This document shows, piece after piece, positions 50,876-57,972 of a stretch of 57,972 nucleotides of DNA. The stretch is from Lachnospiraceae bacterium MD308. Its GTDB lineage: Bacteria > Bacillota > Clostridia > Lachnospirales > Lachnospiraceae. The position numbers were made by a program, and so were the translations under genes. The notes beneath the pieces were generated by a model. It was not told where the DNA came from. It made no database searches and saw only the letters and a program-made list of their open reading frames with translations. The stretch spans positions 1-57,972 of the forward strand of contig VIQU02000025.1 of NCBI GenBank assembly GCA_010206225.2, read 5' to 3'. Numbering within the stretch: the first letter of the stretch is position 1; the number at the start of each line of letters is the position of its first letter.

Positions 50876-51445
50876 ATGCCAAGACGAGGACTTACGAAAG
50901 AGGCAGTGGTAAAAGCAGCGGCATTATTAGTAGAAGAATATGGGTATGAAAATTTAACGCTGCATAAACTGGCAGCGAAGCTAAATATAAAACCAGCTTC
51001 ACTGTATACACATATTAAGGGAATTGAAGAGTTATATAGCTACCTTAGCCATTTAGCATTAAGCCGGTTAAGAGATGAGATGTTGGATGCCGCAGCACAA
51101 AAGAAGCAGGGAGAAGCACTTCGGGCGATTGCTTTCTCGTATCATAGCTATGCGAAACAAAATCCGGAGATGTATCGTATTATTTTGAAAGTTCCTCATA
51201 GCAATTTAGAAAATCTGGTTGGGGCAGGGCGGGAAGTGAAATCAATTTTATTTGAGATATTATCTCAATATACGAAAGAAAAAACAAAAATCATTTATTA
51301 TTCCCGATATTACCACAGCATTTTGCATGGCTTTGTTTCATTAGAGACGGCAGGATTTTTTGATGATGGATTTTCAGTAGAGAAAAGTCTGTCTGATATA
51401 GTTGATGATTTTATCAGACAACTTGAAAATAAGCAGTTTGTTTGA
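50876..51445 (+). CDS. TetR-family regulator (WHG-type C-terminal domain)
   Basis: A 189-residue repressor. The N-terminal helix-turn-helix is GYENLTLHKLAAKLNIKPAS with LYTHIKGIEELY. The C-terminal ligand and dimer domain resembles the TetR_C WHG group (ILHGFVSLETAGFF). ATG 50876 after GGAAGGAAGG; the TTG at 50855 lies inside the operator and is not a likely start. The operator placement indicates autorepression; the PEBP gene 18 bases downstream is probably in the same operon. Confidence 0.88.
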   Translation: MPRRGLTKEAVVKAAALLVEEYGYENLTLHKLAAKLNIKPASLYTHIKGIEELYSYLSHLALSRLRDEMLDAAAQKKQGEALRAIAFSYHSYAKQNPEMYRIILKVPHSNLENLVGAGREVKSILFEILSQYTKEKTKIIYYSRYYHSILHGFVSLETAGFFDDGFSVEKSLSDIVDDFIRQLENKQFV

Positions 51446-51463
51446 TGGAGGTATGAAATAGAT

Positions 51464-51928
51464 ATGGATGTTTTGATCTTTGAATGCAGCAATATGAAAA
51501 ATGGAGAGACATTCCCGGTAGAAAATACAGGACGGGGGCAGGATCGTTCTCCTGAATTTATCATAAAAAATCTATCTCCACATGCAAAGACGCTGGCCAT
51601 TATCCTTGAAGATATTAAGCACCCGATTTTTAAGAATTTTACACATTGGCTTATCTTTAATATATCAGCCAGAGAAAAGATAGACGGAGCGATTCCGGGT
51701 GGCAAAATTGTTTCAGGTTTGGGAAATGCAAGACAAGGAATCGGTTATGGACTGTATCGGTATGCCGGTCCCAAACCACCCAAGGGCAGACAGCATTTAT
51801 ACCGTTTTACAATGTACGCTCTTGATAGAGAGATAGATTTAACTGGCATTCCTACAAAGAGCCGTTTTATGAAAATAGCGGGGAAATATATGATACAGCA
51901 GGGCAGTATCATTGGTAAATATGAGTAA
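51464..51928 (+). CDS. PEBP/YbhB-family protein
   Basis: A 154-residue phosphatidylethanolamine-binding-like protein: SPEFIIKNLSPHAKTLAIIL, HPIFKNFTHWLIFNI, YAGPKPPKGRQHLYRFTMYA are the conserved ligand-pocket blocks. Bacterial members (YbhB, YbcL) are cytoplasmic or periplasmic with unclear substrates; no signal peptide is seen here. GATGGAGG precedes the ATG by about 12 bases. It is likely regulated by the TetR protein upstream. Confidence 0.87.
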   Translation: MDVLIFECSNMKNGETFPVENTGRGQDRSPEFIIKNLSPHAKTLAIILEDIKHPIFKNFTHWLIFNISAREKIDGAIPGGKIVSGLGNARQGIGYGLYRYAGPKPPKGRQHLYRFTMYALDREIDLTGIPTKSRFMKIAGKYMIQQGSIIGKYE

Positions 51929-52441
51929 TGGGTTAAATCAGGAGACCAATAATGGGAAAGAGGAAATTGAAAATATTGCTCCATAGAGTAAGGGAAACAA
52001 AAGAATTATGGATGGTTTTACACATTAAGGTGTACCGCAAGGAAGAAAGAAACTTCACTGCGGTACACCTTTTTAATGGTGCGAAATTTGTCTGATTTTG
52101 GCTTTTGCTACCGTTGATCCGTTGCGTATTTGTGTGCAAAATCTGACTGGAACTATTCTGTTTTTGGAGGGGGATTACACTTGGGTTTACTGCTTCAAGT
52201 ATGGATTACTCATACACTTTATTTTCTTACGATGAGAATGGAAAGAGATGCAATATGATGAACTTCCTGCCGCTGTGCAGAGCGATTATAGAGTGAGTAA
52301 GGTCAGTTATGGATTTTTATCTGAAATAGAAATTGAATGAAAATAATGGAATTTTAAGATAATTTAGAGGATTCTTAGAGATGAATTTGATAAGATTGGC
52401 TTGGAATAATGATTCAGTCTTTACATCGAAAGGAGAACAAG
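51929..52441. other. Intergenic strip with hairpin repeat copy 2 and a PepSY-like scrap
   Basis: After the repeat at 52020, frames at about 52190-52341 give SYTLFSYDENGK and then, shifted by one base, MQYDELPAAVQSDYRVSKVS and a tail ending EIEIE. These resemble the repeats of PepSY-like secreted proteins. No complete gene is present. A direct TTAGAGG/TTAGAGA pair lies near 52365-52380. Confidence 0.4.
52020..52085 (+). repeat. Dispersed about 65-bp hairpin repeat, copy 2
   Basis: Near copy of 4000-4067: AAGGTGTACCGC ... GCGGTACACCTTTTTAATGG. Here the ten-base stem GGTGTACCGC/GCGGTACACC is perfect, and the T run has five Ts (six in copy 1). It lies outside any gene and could act as a terminator for the TetR-PEBP operon. 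Confidence 0.6.
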
Positions 52442-53068
52442 ATGAAAAACAGAGTAAAAAAAGTTCTTATGCTGACAGGGATCTTGTGTGTTATGGGTAT
52501 TACGCTTTGCGCCTGTCAGGGGGCAAAAGAAGTTTCGGATGAGAATCAAAACCAAGAAGAGATAGGCGGAACAGATTCTAAAGAAAAAGATATCCCGAAT
52601 GAAGATCAGGAACAGGAAGATCCAAGTGAAACAAATTCTGAAGATGATACTTTAAATCAAGAGCCGGACACAGAAAACGCAGGCAAAACGAATAACGGAA
52701 GTCAGTCTGAGGTAAATGGCGGCGAAATTAACACGGCCGATCCCAATTTGGAAGGACATATTAAGGACATTCAGGGGAAACAACTTACGGTTGTAGAGTC
52801 TGTTATAGAAAAAAGTGAAAATGGCGGAGACATTATGGTGGGACCGGGAAGCGGTGATGATTCTGAATTCAACAAGGTTACGGTTACATATGATGATAAT
52901 ACAGTGTTTGTAATTGAATATATTTATGACGGTGGAGCTAGGTCCGAGACAGAAAATGGAACGGCATCTGATTTGACAACGGGGCAAATGGTGGAAATAT
53001 GGGGATCTTCTACGGCAGACGGTGTGCAAGCAACACAAATCTGCATTGTCAAGGTGGTATCAGACTGA
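52442..53068 (+). CDS. Predicted lipoprotein with acidic linker
   Basis: A 208-residue secreted protein. Signal helix at about residues 8-22 with lipobox-like TLCAC (Cys25 the likely acyl site). A 75-residue stretch very rich in Glu, Asp, Asn and Gln spans about 30-105. A compact beta-rich C-terminal domain follows (EGHIKDIQGKQLTVVESVIE ... VEIWGSSTADGVQATQICIV), resembling DUF5666/OB-like domains. AAAGGAGAAC precedes the ATG. Function unknown; the linker suggests display beyond the cell wall. Confidence 0.7.
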   Translation: MKNRVKKVLMLTGILCVMGITLCACQGAKEVSDENQNQEEIGGTDSKEKDIPNEDQEQEDPSETNSEDDTLNQEPDTENAGKTNNGSQSEVNGGEINTADPNLEGHIKDIQGKQLTVVESVIEKSENGGDIMVGPGSGDDSEFNKVTVTYDDNTVFVIEYIYDGGARSETENGTASDLTTGQMVEIWGSSTADGVQATQICIVKVVSD

Positions 53069-53159
53069 TATGGACAAATAGGAGACGATATCTTTTTCGT
53101 CAAATGGATTATGCTAAATTGAAGGATTTTATTATCAGTCAGCAGGCAGTCATCCTAAG

Positions 53160-53252
53160 AGATTGACAAGTTAAAAAAGGTTAAGATCTGACCTCTGGAC
53201 CTGTCGGCTAATACCGGTGTAGGGGAGTAATTTCTTACGCCTGTACTACGTC
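53160..53252 (+). ncRNA. Orphan copy of TPP-like element 2
   Basis: Nearly identical to 37750-37840: GACCTCTGGACCTGTCGG, then CTAATACCGGTGTAGGGG. The pyrimidine-sensor loop is further altered (TTAAAAAA where aptamer 1 has TTGAGAAG). The terminator is retained at 53255. No plus-strand gene follows; the next gene is on the minus strand. Confidence 0.65.
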
Positions 53253-53254
53253 TG

Positions 53255-53292
53255 AAAGAGCTTCCGATTGATTTGGAAGCTCTCTTTTTTTA
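53255..53292 (+). terminator. Terminator of the orphan TPP-like element
   Basis: The same AGAGCTTCC-GATTGATTT-GGAAGCTCT stem with a T8 run as at 37841-37876. Confidence 0.8.
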
Positions 53293-53372
53293 CTCCACAG
53301 CATTCTACCCACGACACTCCCGGAGGGTGTGTCGGTGTTCCGGTTGCTTAGGCAATCTGTTTGGAACACATA

Positions 53373-54293
53373 TCAGATATTTTGCTTGGTTTTATTTTTT
53401 CGATATTCTCTAGGAAGGACTTTAAAATATGCTTTAAATGCAGTTGTAAACTTACTTTGACTGTCATAGCCAACAGCTTGTGCAATCTCTGCTATATTCA
53501 TATTCGATTCTATTAACATACGGGCAGCTAGCCGCATTCGATGCTCCTTGATATGTGCTGCTACGGAAGTTCCATAAACTGATTTAAAAGCATTTTTCAA
53601 AGTTGTTGGATTGATGAGATATTGTCTTGAAAGTTCTTCTATAGTAATTCTCTGCTCCATGTGCCGCAAAAGCCGGTCATGAATCTTTCGGATAGTTTCC
53701 GTTAGCTCGAATTGATATTCAACCAATTTGTTTTGAGGAGTAAATTCCATTTTGGTAAGGTATAGCAACAATTCCAAAACTTTAATTTTCTGGTATGGAG
53801 GCATAAGCGTTTCAGGTTGGTCGTAAAATGCAGAAAATATACTCTCTGTCTGTTCATTTCCGGCTAAAAAGGCAGGACTGTCATTTTGGCAAAATTTTTT
53901 AGGCAATATGGTTTCAAAAATATTGCTGTTTTTCAGCAAGTCAGGTGGAGTTTCAGAGGCTTTTGGCAGATCAATATAAATACTAAGTCCCTGATACATA
54001 TTGTTTGGAAAGGTAAGTACAGAATCCGCACAGGCTTTCATGGTATGGAGAGAAAAATCTCCCGGATTCAGATAAATACGGTTTCCGTTTTTCATCTCCC
54101 ACATAAGCTGTCCGGATTTGCAGTAGTTAATCTGAATCATGTGTGATATAGCCTTATGCTGCACAGAAAAAGAATCGGTTGAAAATGTAAGATAGCATAA
54201 CTCAATACCTGAATAAAGCGGAATGAGAGTCTGTGATACCTCTTGATGTAATTTCTCCATATTTTTTTGTATTTTTCTCAATTCTTCATTCAT
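53373..54293 (-). CDS. AraC-family regulator
   Basis: A 306-residue regulator. The N-terminal cupin-like effector part (INYCKSGQLMWEMKNGNRIY, LNPGDFSLH) is followed by the C-terminal double HTH (ITIEELSRQYLINPTTLKNA and MNIAEIAQAVGYDSQSKFTT, AFKAYFKVLPREYRK). The frame is open from 54341, but ATG 54293 (MNEELRKIQ) follows GTGAGGTC and comes ten bases after the ArsR stop, so I use it. Co-transcribed with the metal sensor; its inducer could be metal-related or a siderophore-like compound (inference). Confidence 0.83.
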   Translation of the reverse strand: MNEELRKIQKNMEKLHQEVSQTLIPLYSGIELCYLTFSTDSFSVQHKAISHMIQINYCKSGQLMWEMKNGNRIYLNPGDFSLHTMKACADSVLTFPNNMYQGLSIYIDLPKASETPPDLLKNSNIFETILPKKFCQNDSPAFLAGNEQTESIFSAFYDQPETLMPPYQKIKVLELLLYLTKMEFTPQNKLVEYQFELTETIRKIHDRLLRHMEQRITIEELSRQYLINPTTLKNAFKSVYGTSVAAHIKEHRMRLAARMLIESNMNIAEIAQAVGYDSQSKFTTAFKAYFKVLPREYRKNKTKQNI

Positions 54294-54303
54294 AGGGCAG
54301 ACC

Positions 54304-54672
54304 TCACAATTTGGGGCAGGTAATTTCCATAACCTGTTCAATCATCTGATGCAGCAGATGTCCCTGTGGCGTATCTGCGGCACGGTAGTAAACTTCCTTT
54401 CCCTCACGGCGGCAGACAATCAGTCCGCTGTTCTTCAATGGACGGAGGTGGTGGGACACAGCCGGGCTTGACATATCTAACATGGCAGAAATGTTGAGGA
54501 CACATTCTTCCCTATGGCAGAGAAGCCAGAAGATTCGTATTCTGGTAGTATCGGCAAGCTGTTTGAAAATTTCCGCTACGGTTTGAAAATAATCTACATG
54601 GTTTAATTGGTTCTGGATCAGTGCGGTCTTCTGACCTTCTCCATGCTGATGCGGCAGTTTCATATTATCCAT
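54304..54672 (-). CDS. ArsR/SmtB-family metal-responsive repressor
   Basis: A 122-residue winged-helix repressor: IFKQLADTTRIRIFWLLCHR, then ECVLNISAMLDMSSPAVSHH with LRPLKNSGLIVCRREGKEVY. Cysteines in the CHREEC segment near the alpha-3 region and His/Glu residues in the C-terminal helix (HQMIEQVMEITC) could ligate Cd, Zn or Pb. It is divergent from the HMA-ATPase genes and probably represses them through the TGATTAA dyad. AAAGGAAAA lies upstream of the start. Confidence 0.87.
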   Translation of the reverse strand: MDNMKLPHQHGEGQKTALIQNQLNHVDYFQTVAEIFKQLADTTRIRIFWLLCHREECVLNISAMLDMSSPAVSHHLRPLKNSGLIVCRREGKEVYYRAADTPQGHLLHQMIEQVMEITCPKL

Positions 54673-54705
54673 ATTTTTTCCTTTCTTTCATTTGCATTTC
54701 GCCCA

Positions 54706-54740
54706 AATGGAAATACTTTTCGCCCATTTGGGAGGGAATG
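54706..54740. promoter_or_regulatory. Inverted repeat in front of the ArsR-type gene
   Basis: CGCCCAAATGG and CGCCCATTTGGG share an inverted CCCAAATGG/CCATTTGGG dyad and a direct TTCGCCCA repeat. It differs from the TGATTAA dyad, so a second regulator, perhaps the AraC protein, might bind here. Confidence 0.4.
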
Positions 54741-54751
54741 CTTTGGAGATA

Positions 54752-54812
54752 TTGACGTGTGCCTTTTTCCGTATTATACTACGTCCATGATGATTAAACA
54801 AGTGCTTAATCA
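54752..54812 (+). promoter_or_regulatory. Promoter and ArsR-type operator of the metal-efflux genes
   Basis: TTGACG (54752-54757), a 17-base spacer and TATACT (54775-54780). TGATTAA-ACAAGTGC-TTAATCA (54791-54812) is a perfect dyad over the transcription start region, of the AT-rich TTAA form bound by CadC/CzrA-type repressors. Confidence 0.85.
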
Positions 54813-54844
54813 CTTAATTTTAAAATGACGAGGAGGACTTTACA

Positions 54845-55063
54845 ATGAAGAAAACTTACAAGATCGAGGTAGACTGTGCAAATTGTGCAAATCTGATGGA
54901 GGATGCAGCCCGCAAGATCGCTGGCGTACAGAACGCAACCGTCAATTTTATGACACAGAAAATGATCGTGGAATTTGACGAAGGGCAGGAGTCGAAGGAT
55001 GTTATGAAGAACGTGTTGGATGCTTGCAAGAAAGTGGAGCCGGACTGCGAGATTTTTCTTTAA
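54845..55063 (+). CDS. Stand-alone heavy-metal-associated (HMA) domain protein
   Basis: A 72-residue ferredoxin-like metallochaperone domain with the metal motif Cys11-Ala-Asn-Cys14 (EVDCANCANLMEDAARKIAG). The first residue of the usual GMxCxxC is Asp-linked (VDCANC), which is the form found in Zn/Cd/Pb pumps. GAGGAGG precedes the ATG. It probably passes metal to the P-type ATPase downstream, which lacks its own HMA domain. Confidence 0.88.
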   Translation: MKKTYKIEVDCANCANLMEDAARKIAGVQNATVNFMTQKMIVEFDEGQESKDVMKNVLDACKKVEPDCEIFL

Positions 55064-55087
55064 GCGGTAGCTGTCAGTGACAGAATG

Positions 55088-55129
55088 ACACCCTTAAAAT
55101 GCACCGCTGCAATTTAAGGGTGTTATTTT
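55088..55129 (+). terminator. Partial terminator between HMA and ATPase genes
   Basis: ACACCCTTAAA and TTTAAGGGTGT flank a 13-base loop, followed by TATTTTC. It would make more chaperone than pump transcript if read-through is partial. Confidence 0.75.
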
Positions 55130-55178
55130 CACCAGTAACAATTAAATAATTAAGCATATTTTAAAAGGAGTTTTTACT

Positions 55179-57194
55179 ATGCAGGAATTAGTGATAAGCA
55201 TACTGCTTACGGTCGTTATCATAATGGCTGCTGTTCTTCTTATTTTTGTTGGCAGCCGCAAAGACGGTATGACAAAAAAGCAACGGATTATGATGGTTCG
55301 AATTTTAATCAGCGCCGGAATCTTACTGGCTCTCCAGTTTATTTCCGCAGAGATGTTTGATACGGTTGACGAATATTTATTCCCGTCCGCAGGAAGATGG
55401 TTTCGTCTTGGGTGCTATCTGGTTGACTATCTGATTATCGGATATGATATTCTGAGGAAAGCGGCAAAGGGTATTAAATACCGTCAGGTATTTGACGAGA
55501 GTTTTCTAATGGCGGTGGCTACGATTGGGGCAATGGTTCTGGCGATTTATGAGAATGGAGAATATCTGGAAGCCATTGCCGTTATGCTGTTTTATCAGAT
55601 TGGCGAGTGGTTCCAGGGCTATGCGGTTGGTAAGAGCCGCCGCAATATCAGCAGCCTGATGGATATTCGCCCCGATTATGCCAATGTAGAGAGGAACGGG
55701 AAGTTAGAGCAGGTAGACCCGGATGAAGTAGGGATTGGCAGCGTGATTGTTGTCCAGCCGGGAGAAAAAGTGCCGATTGACGGTATGATTGTCGAGGGAA
55801 GTTCCAGCCTGAATACCAGTGCGCTGACCGGGGAAAGCCTGCCCAGGGAGGCAAAGGTTGGCGATGAAGTAATCAGCGGATGTATCAGCATGACCGGTGT
55901 ATTGAAGATACAGACTACCAAGGAGTTTGGGGAATCCACGGTTTCCAAGATTTTGGATTTAGTGGAAAATGCAAGTTCCCGCAAATCAAAATCAGAGGAT
56001 TTTATCTCGAAATTTGCAAAAATATATACTCCGGCCGTCTGCTATGCGGCGTTGGCACTGGCATTCCTCCCCCCTGTTATCCGTATGCTTTTTATGGGAC
56101 TGTCAGCAGATTGGTGTGTGTGGATTTACCGGGCATTGACATTCCTTGTCATTAGCTGTCCTTGTGCGCTTGTAATCAGTATTCCTTTAAGTTTCTTTGC
56201 GGGAATCGGCGGCGCAAGCAAGGAGGGTGTGTTGGTAAAAGGTTCTAACTATCTGGAAATCCTCTCCCAGACCAAGTATGTTGTTTTTGACAAAACCGGA
56301 ACCATGACAAAAGGCGTTTTTGAAGTAAACGGGATTCACCATTCTACCATTGAGAACGAGAAACTGCTGGAGTATGCGGCTCTTGCAGAAAGCGCTTCTT
56401 CCCACCCCATCAGCAAGAGCTTACAGCGGGCATATGGGAAAGAAATTGACAGAAGCCGTGTATCAGATATACAGGAAATCAGCGGAAACGGTGTGACTGC
56501 AAAAGTAGACGGTATGGAGGTTGCGGCCGGGAACGATAAACTGATGAAACACCTGAATATCCCTTATCAGGACTGCCACCAGACCGGAACGATTATACAC
56601 ATGGCAGTGGGTGGGAAATATGCTGGTCATATCGTGATTTCCGATATTATCAAACCTCATTCTAAAGCGGCGATTGCGGAATTAAAGAAAGCAGGCGTTG
56701 ATAAGACTGTCATGCTCACGGGCGATGCAAAGAAAGTGGCAAATCAGGTTGCTTCCTCTCTTGGGATTGACGAGGTTTACAGTGAACTTCTGCCAGCAGA
56801 TAAGGTGGATAAGGTGGAGGAACTTCTGCGGGTGAAGCTTGGCAAGGCAAAGCTGGCCTTTGTTGGTGACGGTATCAATGACGCCCCGGTTCTTTCCAGA
56901 GCGGATATTGGTATCGCTATGGGGGCAATGGGTTCCGATGCGGCAATCGAAGCGGCGGATATTGTACTGATGGATGATGACCCGATTAAGATTGCAAAAG
57001 CAATCAAGATTTCGAGAAAGTGTCTGCGGATTGTTTATCAGAATATTACGATGGCGCTTGTTGTAAAGTTTGCCTGCCTTGCATTAGGAGCTGTGGGCAT
57101 TGCGAATATGTATCTGGCAATTTTTGCGGATGTAGGCGTTATGATTCTGGCAGTGCTGAATGCGATCCGCTGTCTGTTTGTAAAAAAGCTGTAA
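55179..57194 (+). CDS. P1B-type Cd/Zn/Pb-translocating ATPase
   Basis: A 671-residue heavy-metal efflux pump. Actuator TGES at 217-220, metal-binding membrane motif Cys327-Pro-Cys329 (VISCPCALVIS), phosphorylated Asp371 (DKTGT), His409-Pro410 (ASSHPIS), hinge GDGINDAPVLSRADIG. The short N-terminus has two extra helices and no HMA domain, which is encoded separately. AAAAGGAG precedes the ATG. The final transmembrane part contains KFACLALGA, the P1B-2 type Lys. It exports toxic divalent metal from the cytoplasm. Confidence 0.92.
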   Translation: MQELVISILLTVVIIMAAVLLIFVGSRKDGMTKKQRIMMVRILISAGILLALQFISAEMFDTVDEYLFPSAGRWFRLGCYLVDYLIIGYDILRKAAKGIKYRQVFDESFLMAVATIGAMVLAIYENGEYLEAIAVMLFYQIGEWFQGYAVGKSRRNISSLMDIRPDYANVERNGKLEQVDPDEVGIGSVIVVQPGEKVPIDGMIVEGSSSLNTSALTGESLPREAKVGDEVISGCISMTGVLKIQTTKEFGESTVSKILDLVENASSRKSKSEDFISKFAKIYTPAVCYAALALAFLPPVIRMLFMGLSADWCVWIYRALTFLVISCPCALVISIPLSFFAGIGGASKEGVLVKGSNYLEILSQTKYVVFDKTGTMTKGVFEVNGIHHSTIENEKLLEYAALAESASSHPISKSLQRAYGKEIDRSRVSDIQEISGNGVTAKVDGMEVAAGNDKLMKHLNIPYQDCHQTGTIIHMAVGGKYAGHIVISDIIKPHSKAAIAELKKAGVDKTVMLTGDAKKVANQVASSLGIDEVYSELLPADKVDKVEELLRVKLGKAKLAFVGDGINDAPVLSRADIGIAMGAMGSDAAIEAADIVLMDDDPIKIAKAIKISRKCLRIVYQNITMALVVKFACLALGAVGIANMYLAIFADVGVMILAVLNAIRCLFVKKL

Positions 57195-57500
57195 GGAAGG
57201 AGAGGTTCCCGTATCACGGCTGCGGAGCAAGGAGTTTTCCGGTGTTGTCCTGCAGTATATGAAGAATATGTAAGGGCTTTTACATATGGGTCATGCATTA
57301 CGGGATGCCTGAAAACTGGAGAAGCGTCAAAACCGGAGCATAATAATAAAGAAATAACCTGCAGTGGAATCGACAGATTGGGATCTTTAGCTTTAATCCG
57401 AAAACAGCGTGTGGATAAGTAGGAAATGTTCTTGTGAAATATAACAATTGCATTTATGATTCAGGCGGTCTATAATAAGATGTCAACTAGGAGGAAAAGA
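57195..57500. other. Intergenic, no gene seen
   Basis: Short stops in all frames. GTGTGGATAAGT at about 57411 resembles a DnaA-box-like string by chance. A TATAAT lies near 57471-57476, 25 bases before the next start. Confidence 0.35.
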
Positions 57501-57638
57501 ATGAGTAAATACAATGCCTTATGGGACTATGTGCAGAAAAATGGTGAAATATAAAAAAGAACTCGCGGAGTACGGCTGGCAGGTCAGCAAGATATCCATG
57601 AAAGAGCAAACGGTATTTTTTCATCTCATTGACTGACA
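57501..57638 (+). pseudogene. Small conserved protein, internally deleted
   Basis: After CTAGGAGGAAAAGA, ATG 57501 starts MSKYNALWDYVQKNGEI and stops. Shortly after, another frame gives KYKKELAEYGWQVSKISMKE and QTVFFHLID before TGA. The two halves are the ends of one family of about 70-residue DNA-associated-looking proteins of unknown function; about 25 middle residues and the frame are lost. Confidence 0.5.
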
Positions 57639-57972
57639 ATTACCATTTTGCATTTATTCACGAAGAGGAAGATTAGAGTAGTCTCGGAAACTTAATGAAT
57701 AATGGATGAAAATTCTGCATAATGGGTTCAAACAGATGACAGAGGTTGTGCTGTGCCTGAAACAGATACGGGATTTTGGTGAAGGGCGCACTTTTCCAGA
57801 CCTGCCTTTGAGAGGCAAGTCAAGAAAAAATCTTTATGGATTAAAGGTTGCTATTATGAAGCTGAATCCATTTTCTGCTTTTTAATCCGGGCGTCCAAAT
57901 GGATATTGATACCGGCAATCATAGCAAAGAAAGAATACCGTTTTTTGCTGTGGATCTTCATATCATGTAAAT
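57639..57972. other. Window end, no recognised gene
   Basis: Several short frames exist on both strands. A minus-strand frame entering from the right edge (MKIHSKKRYSFFAMIAGINI) could be the start of a truncated protein, but nothing supports it strongly. Confidence 0.25.

Noticed and set aside
53160-53292. Third TPP-like element as regulator of the AraC gene next to it
   Set aside because: The element is on the plus strand while that gene is on the minus strand, so it cannot be its leader.
57405-57425. DnaA box/replication origin near the window end
   Set aside because: A single TGTGGATAA-like string with no cluster, no AT-rich unwinding region and no initiator gene nearby.

Overview
The window looks like chromosomal DNA from a low-to-medium GC gut Firmicute, most likely a Lachnospiraceae or related Clostridia. 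This rests on strong GGAGG ribosome sites, frequent TTG/GTG starts, the style of the ABC and two-component genes, and conjugative-transposon (Tn916/Tn1549-like) modules of the kind common in that group. No rRNA, tRNA or CRISPR array was seen. Assignments were made by eye from motifs and remembered families; no database search was run.

Layout. (1) 1-5.8 kb: an open 5' end, a lantibiotic/bacitracin-immunity-type ABC operon (permease, ATPase, two permeases), then the C-terminal half of a large serine recombinase joined to an aminotransferase that has lost its 5' end. (2) 5.8-17.3 kb: an intact catabolic island. A lipoprotein sugar-binding protein is divergent from an aldo/keto reductase, RbsA-like ATPase, two RbsC-like permeases, 2-hydroxyacid dehydrogenase, FGGY kinase, class II aldolase, zinc dehydrogenase and SorC-type regulator. 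This is the best candidate for an undescribed pathway: a sugar or polyol would be imported, oxidised or reduced, phosphorylated and cleaved by the aldolase. (3) 17.4-26.4 kb: heavily decayed conjugative-transposon debris (sigma factor, HTH, IS91-type integrase and transposase, IS3 end, mobile-element regulator, relaxase tail fused to a group II intron reverse transcriptase). Three apparently working units lie in it: a CPBP membrane protein, an Rrf2 regulator and a divergent flavodoxin/ferredoxin protein. (4) 26.4-29.9 kb: gene fragments (ABC permease, RseP protease, effector-binding domain, serine hydrolase, nucleosidase) around intact DUF3784 and SRPBCC genes.

(5) 29.9-37.3 kb: a complete two-component system plus FtsX-type ABC transporter, a transposase remnant, an ECF-like sigma factor and a DUF2461 protein. 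(6) 37.5-40.4 kb: a thiamin locus with two tandem TPP-type riboswitches in front of tenA, a broken thiamin pyrophosphokinase, thiD and a thiE scrap. (7) 40.6-43.1 kb: an AraC/GyrI-type regulator and an unusual AraC-ClpP pair. (8) 43.5-48.7 kb: a second two-component/FtsX ABC module, with an intramembrane-sensing kinase of the BceS type. (9) 48.7-53.1 kb: a recombinase scrap, WYL regulator plus GyrI-like protein, a TetR gene with a large palindromic operator, a PEBP protein and a lipoprotein. (10) 53.1-57.2 kb: an orphan copy of the second TPP element, then an arsR-araC pair divergent from a separate HMA metallochaperone and a Cd/Zn/Pb-type P1B ATPase. The last 0.8 kb holds one broken small gene.

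The general pattern is accessory DNA built by repeated insertion and deletion. Many dead genes are broken by single-base changes in homopolymer runs, so sequencing error must be excluded before decay is accepted. Regulatory signals are unusually readable: textbook promoters overlap perfect dyads at the Rrf2, TetR and ArsR loci.
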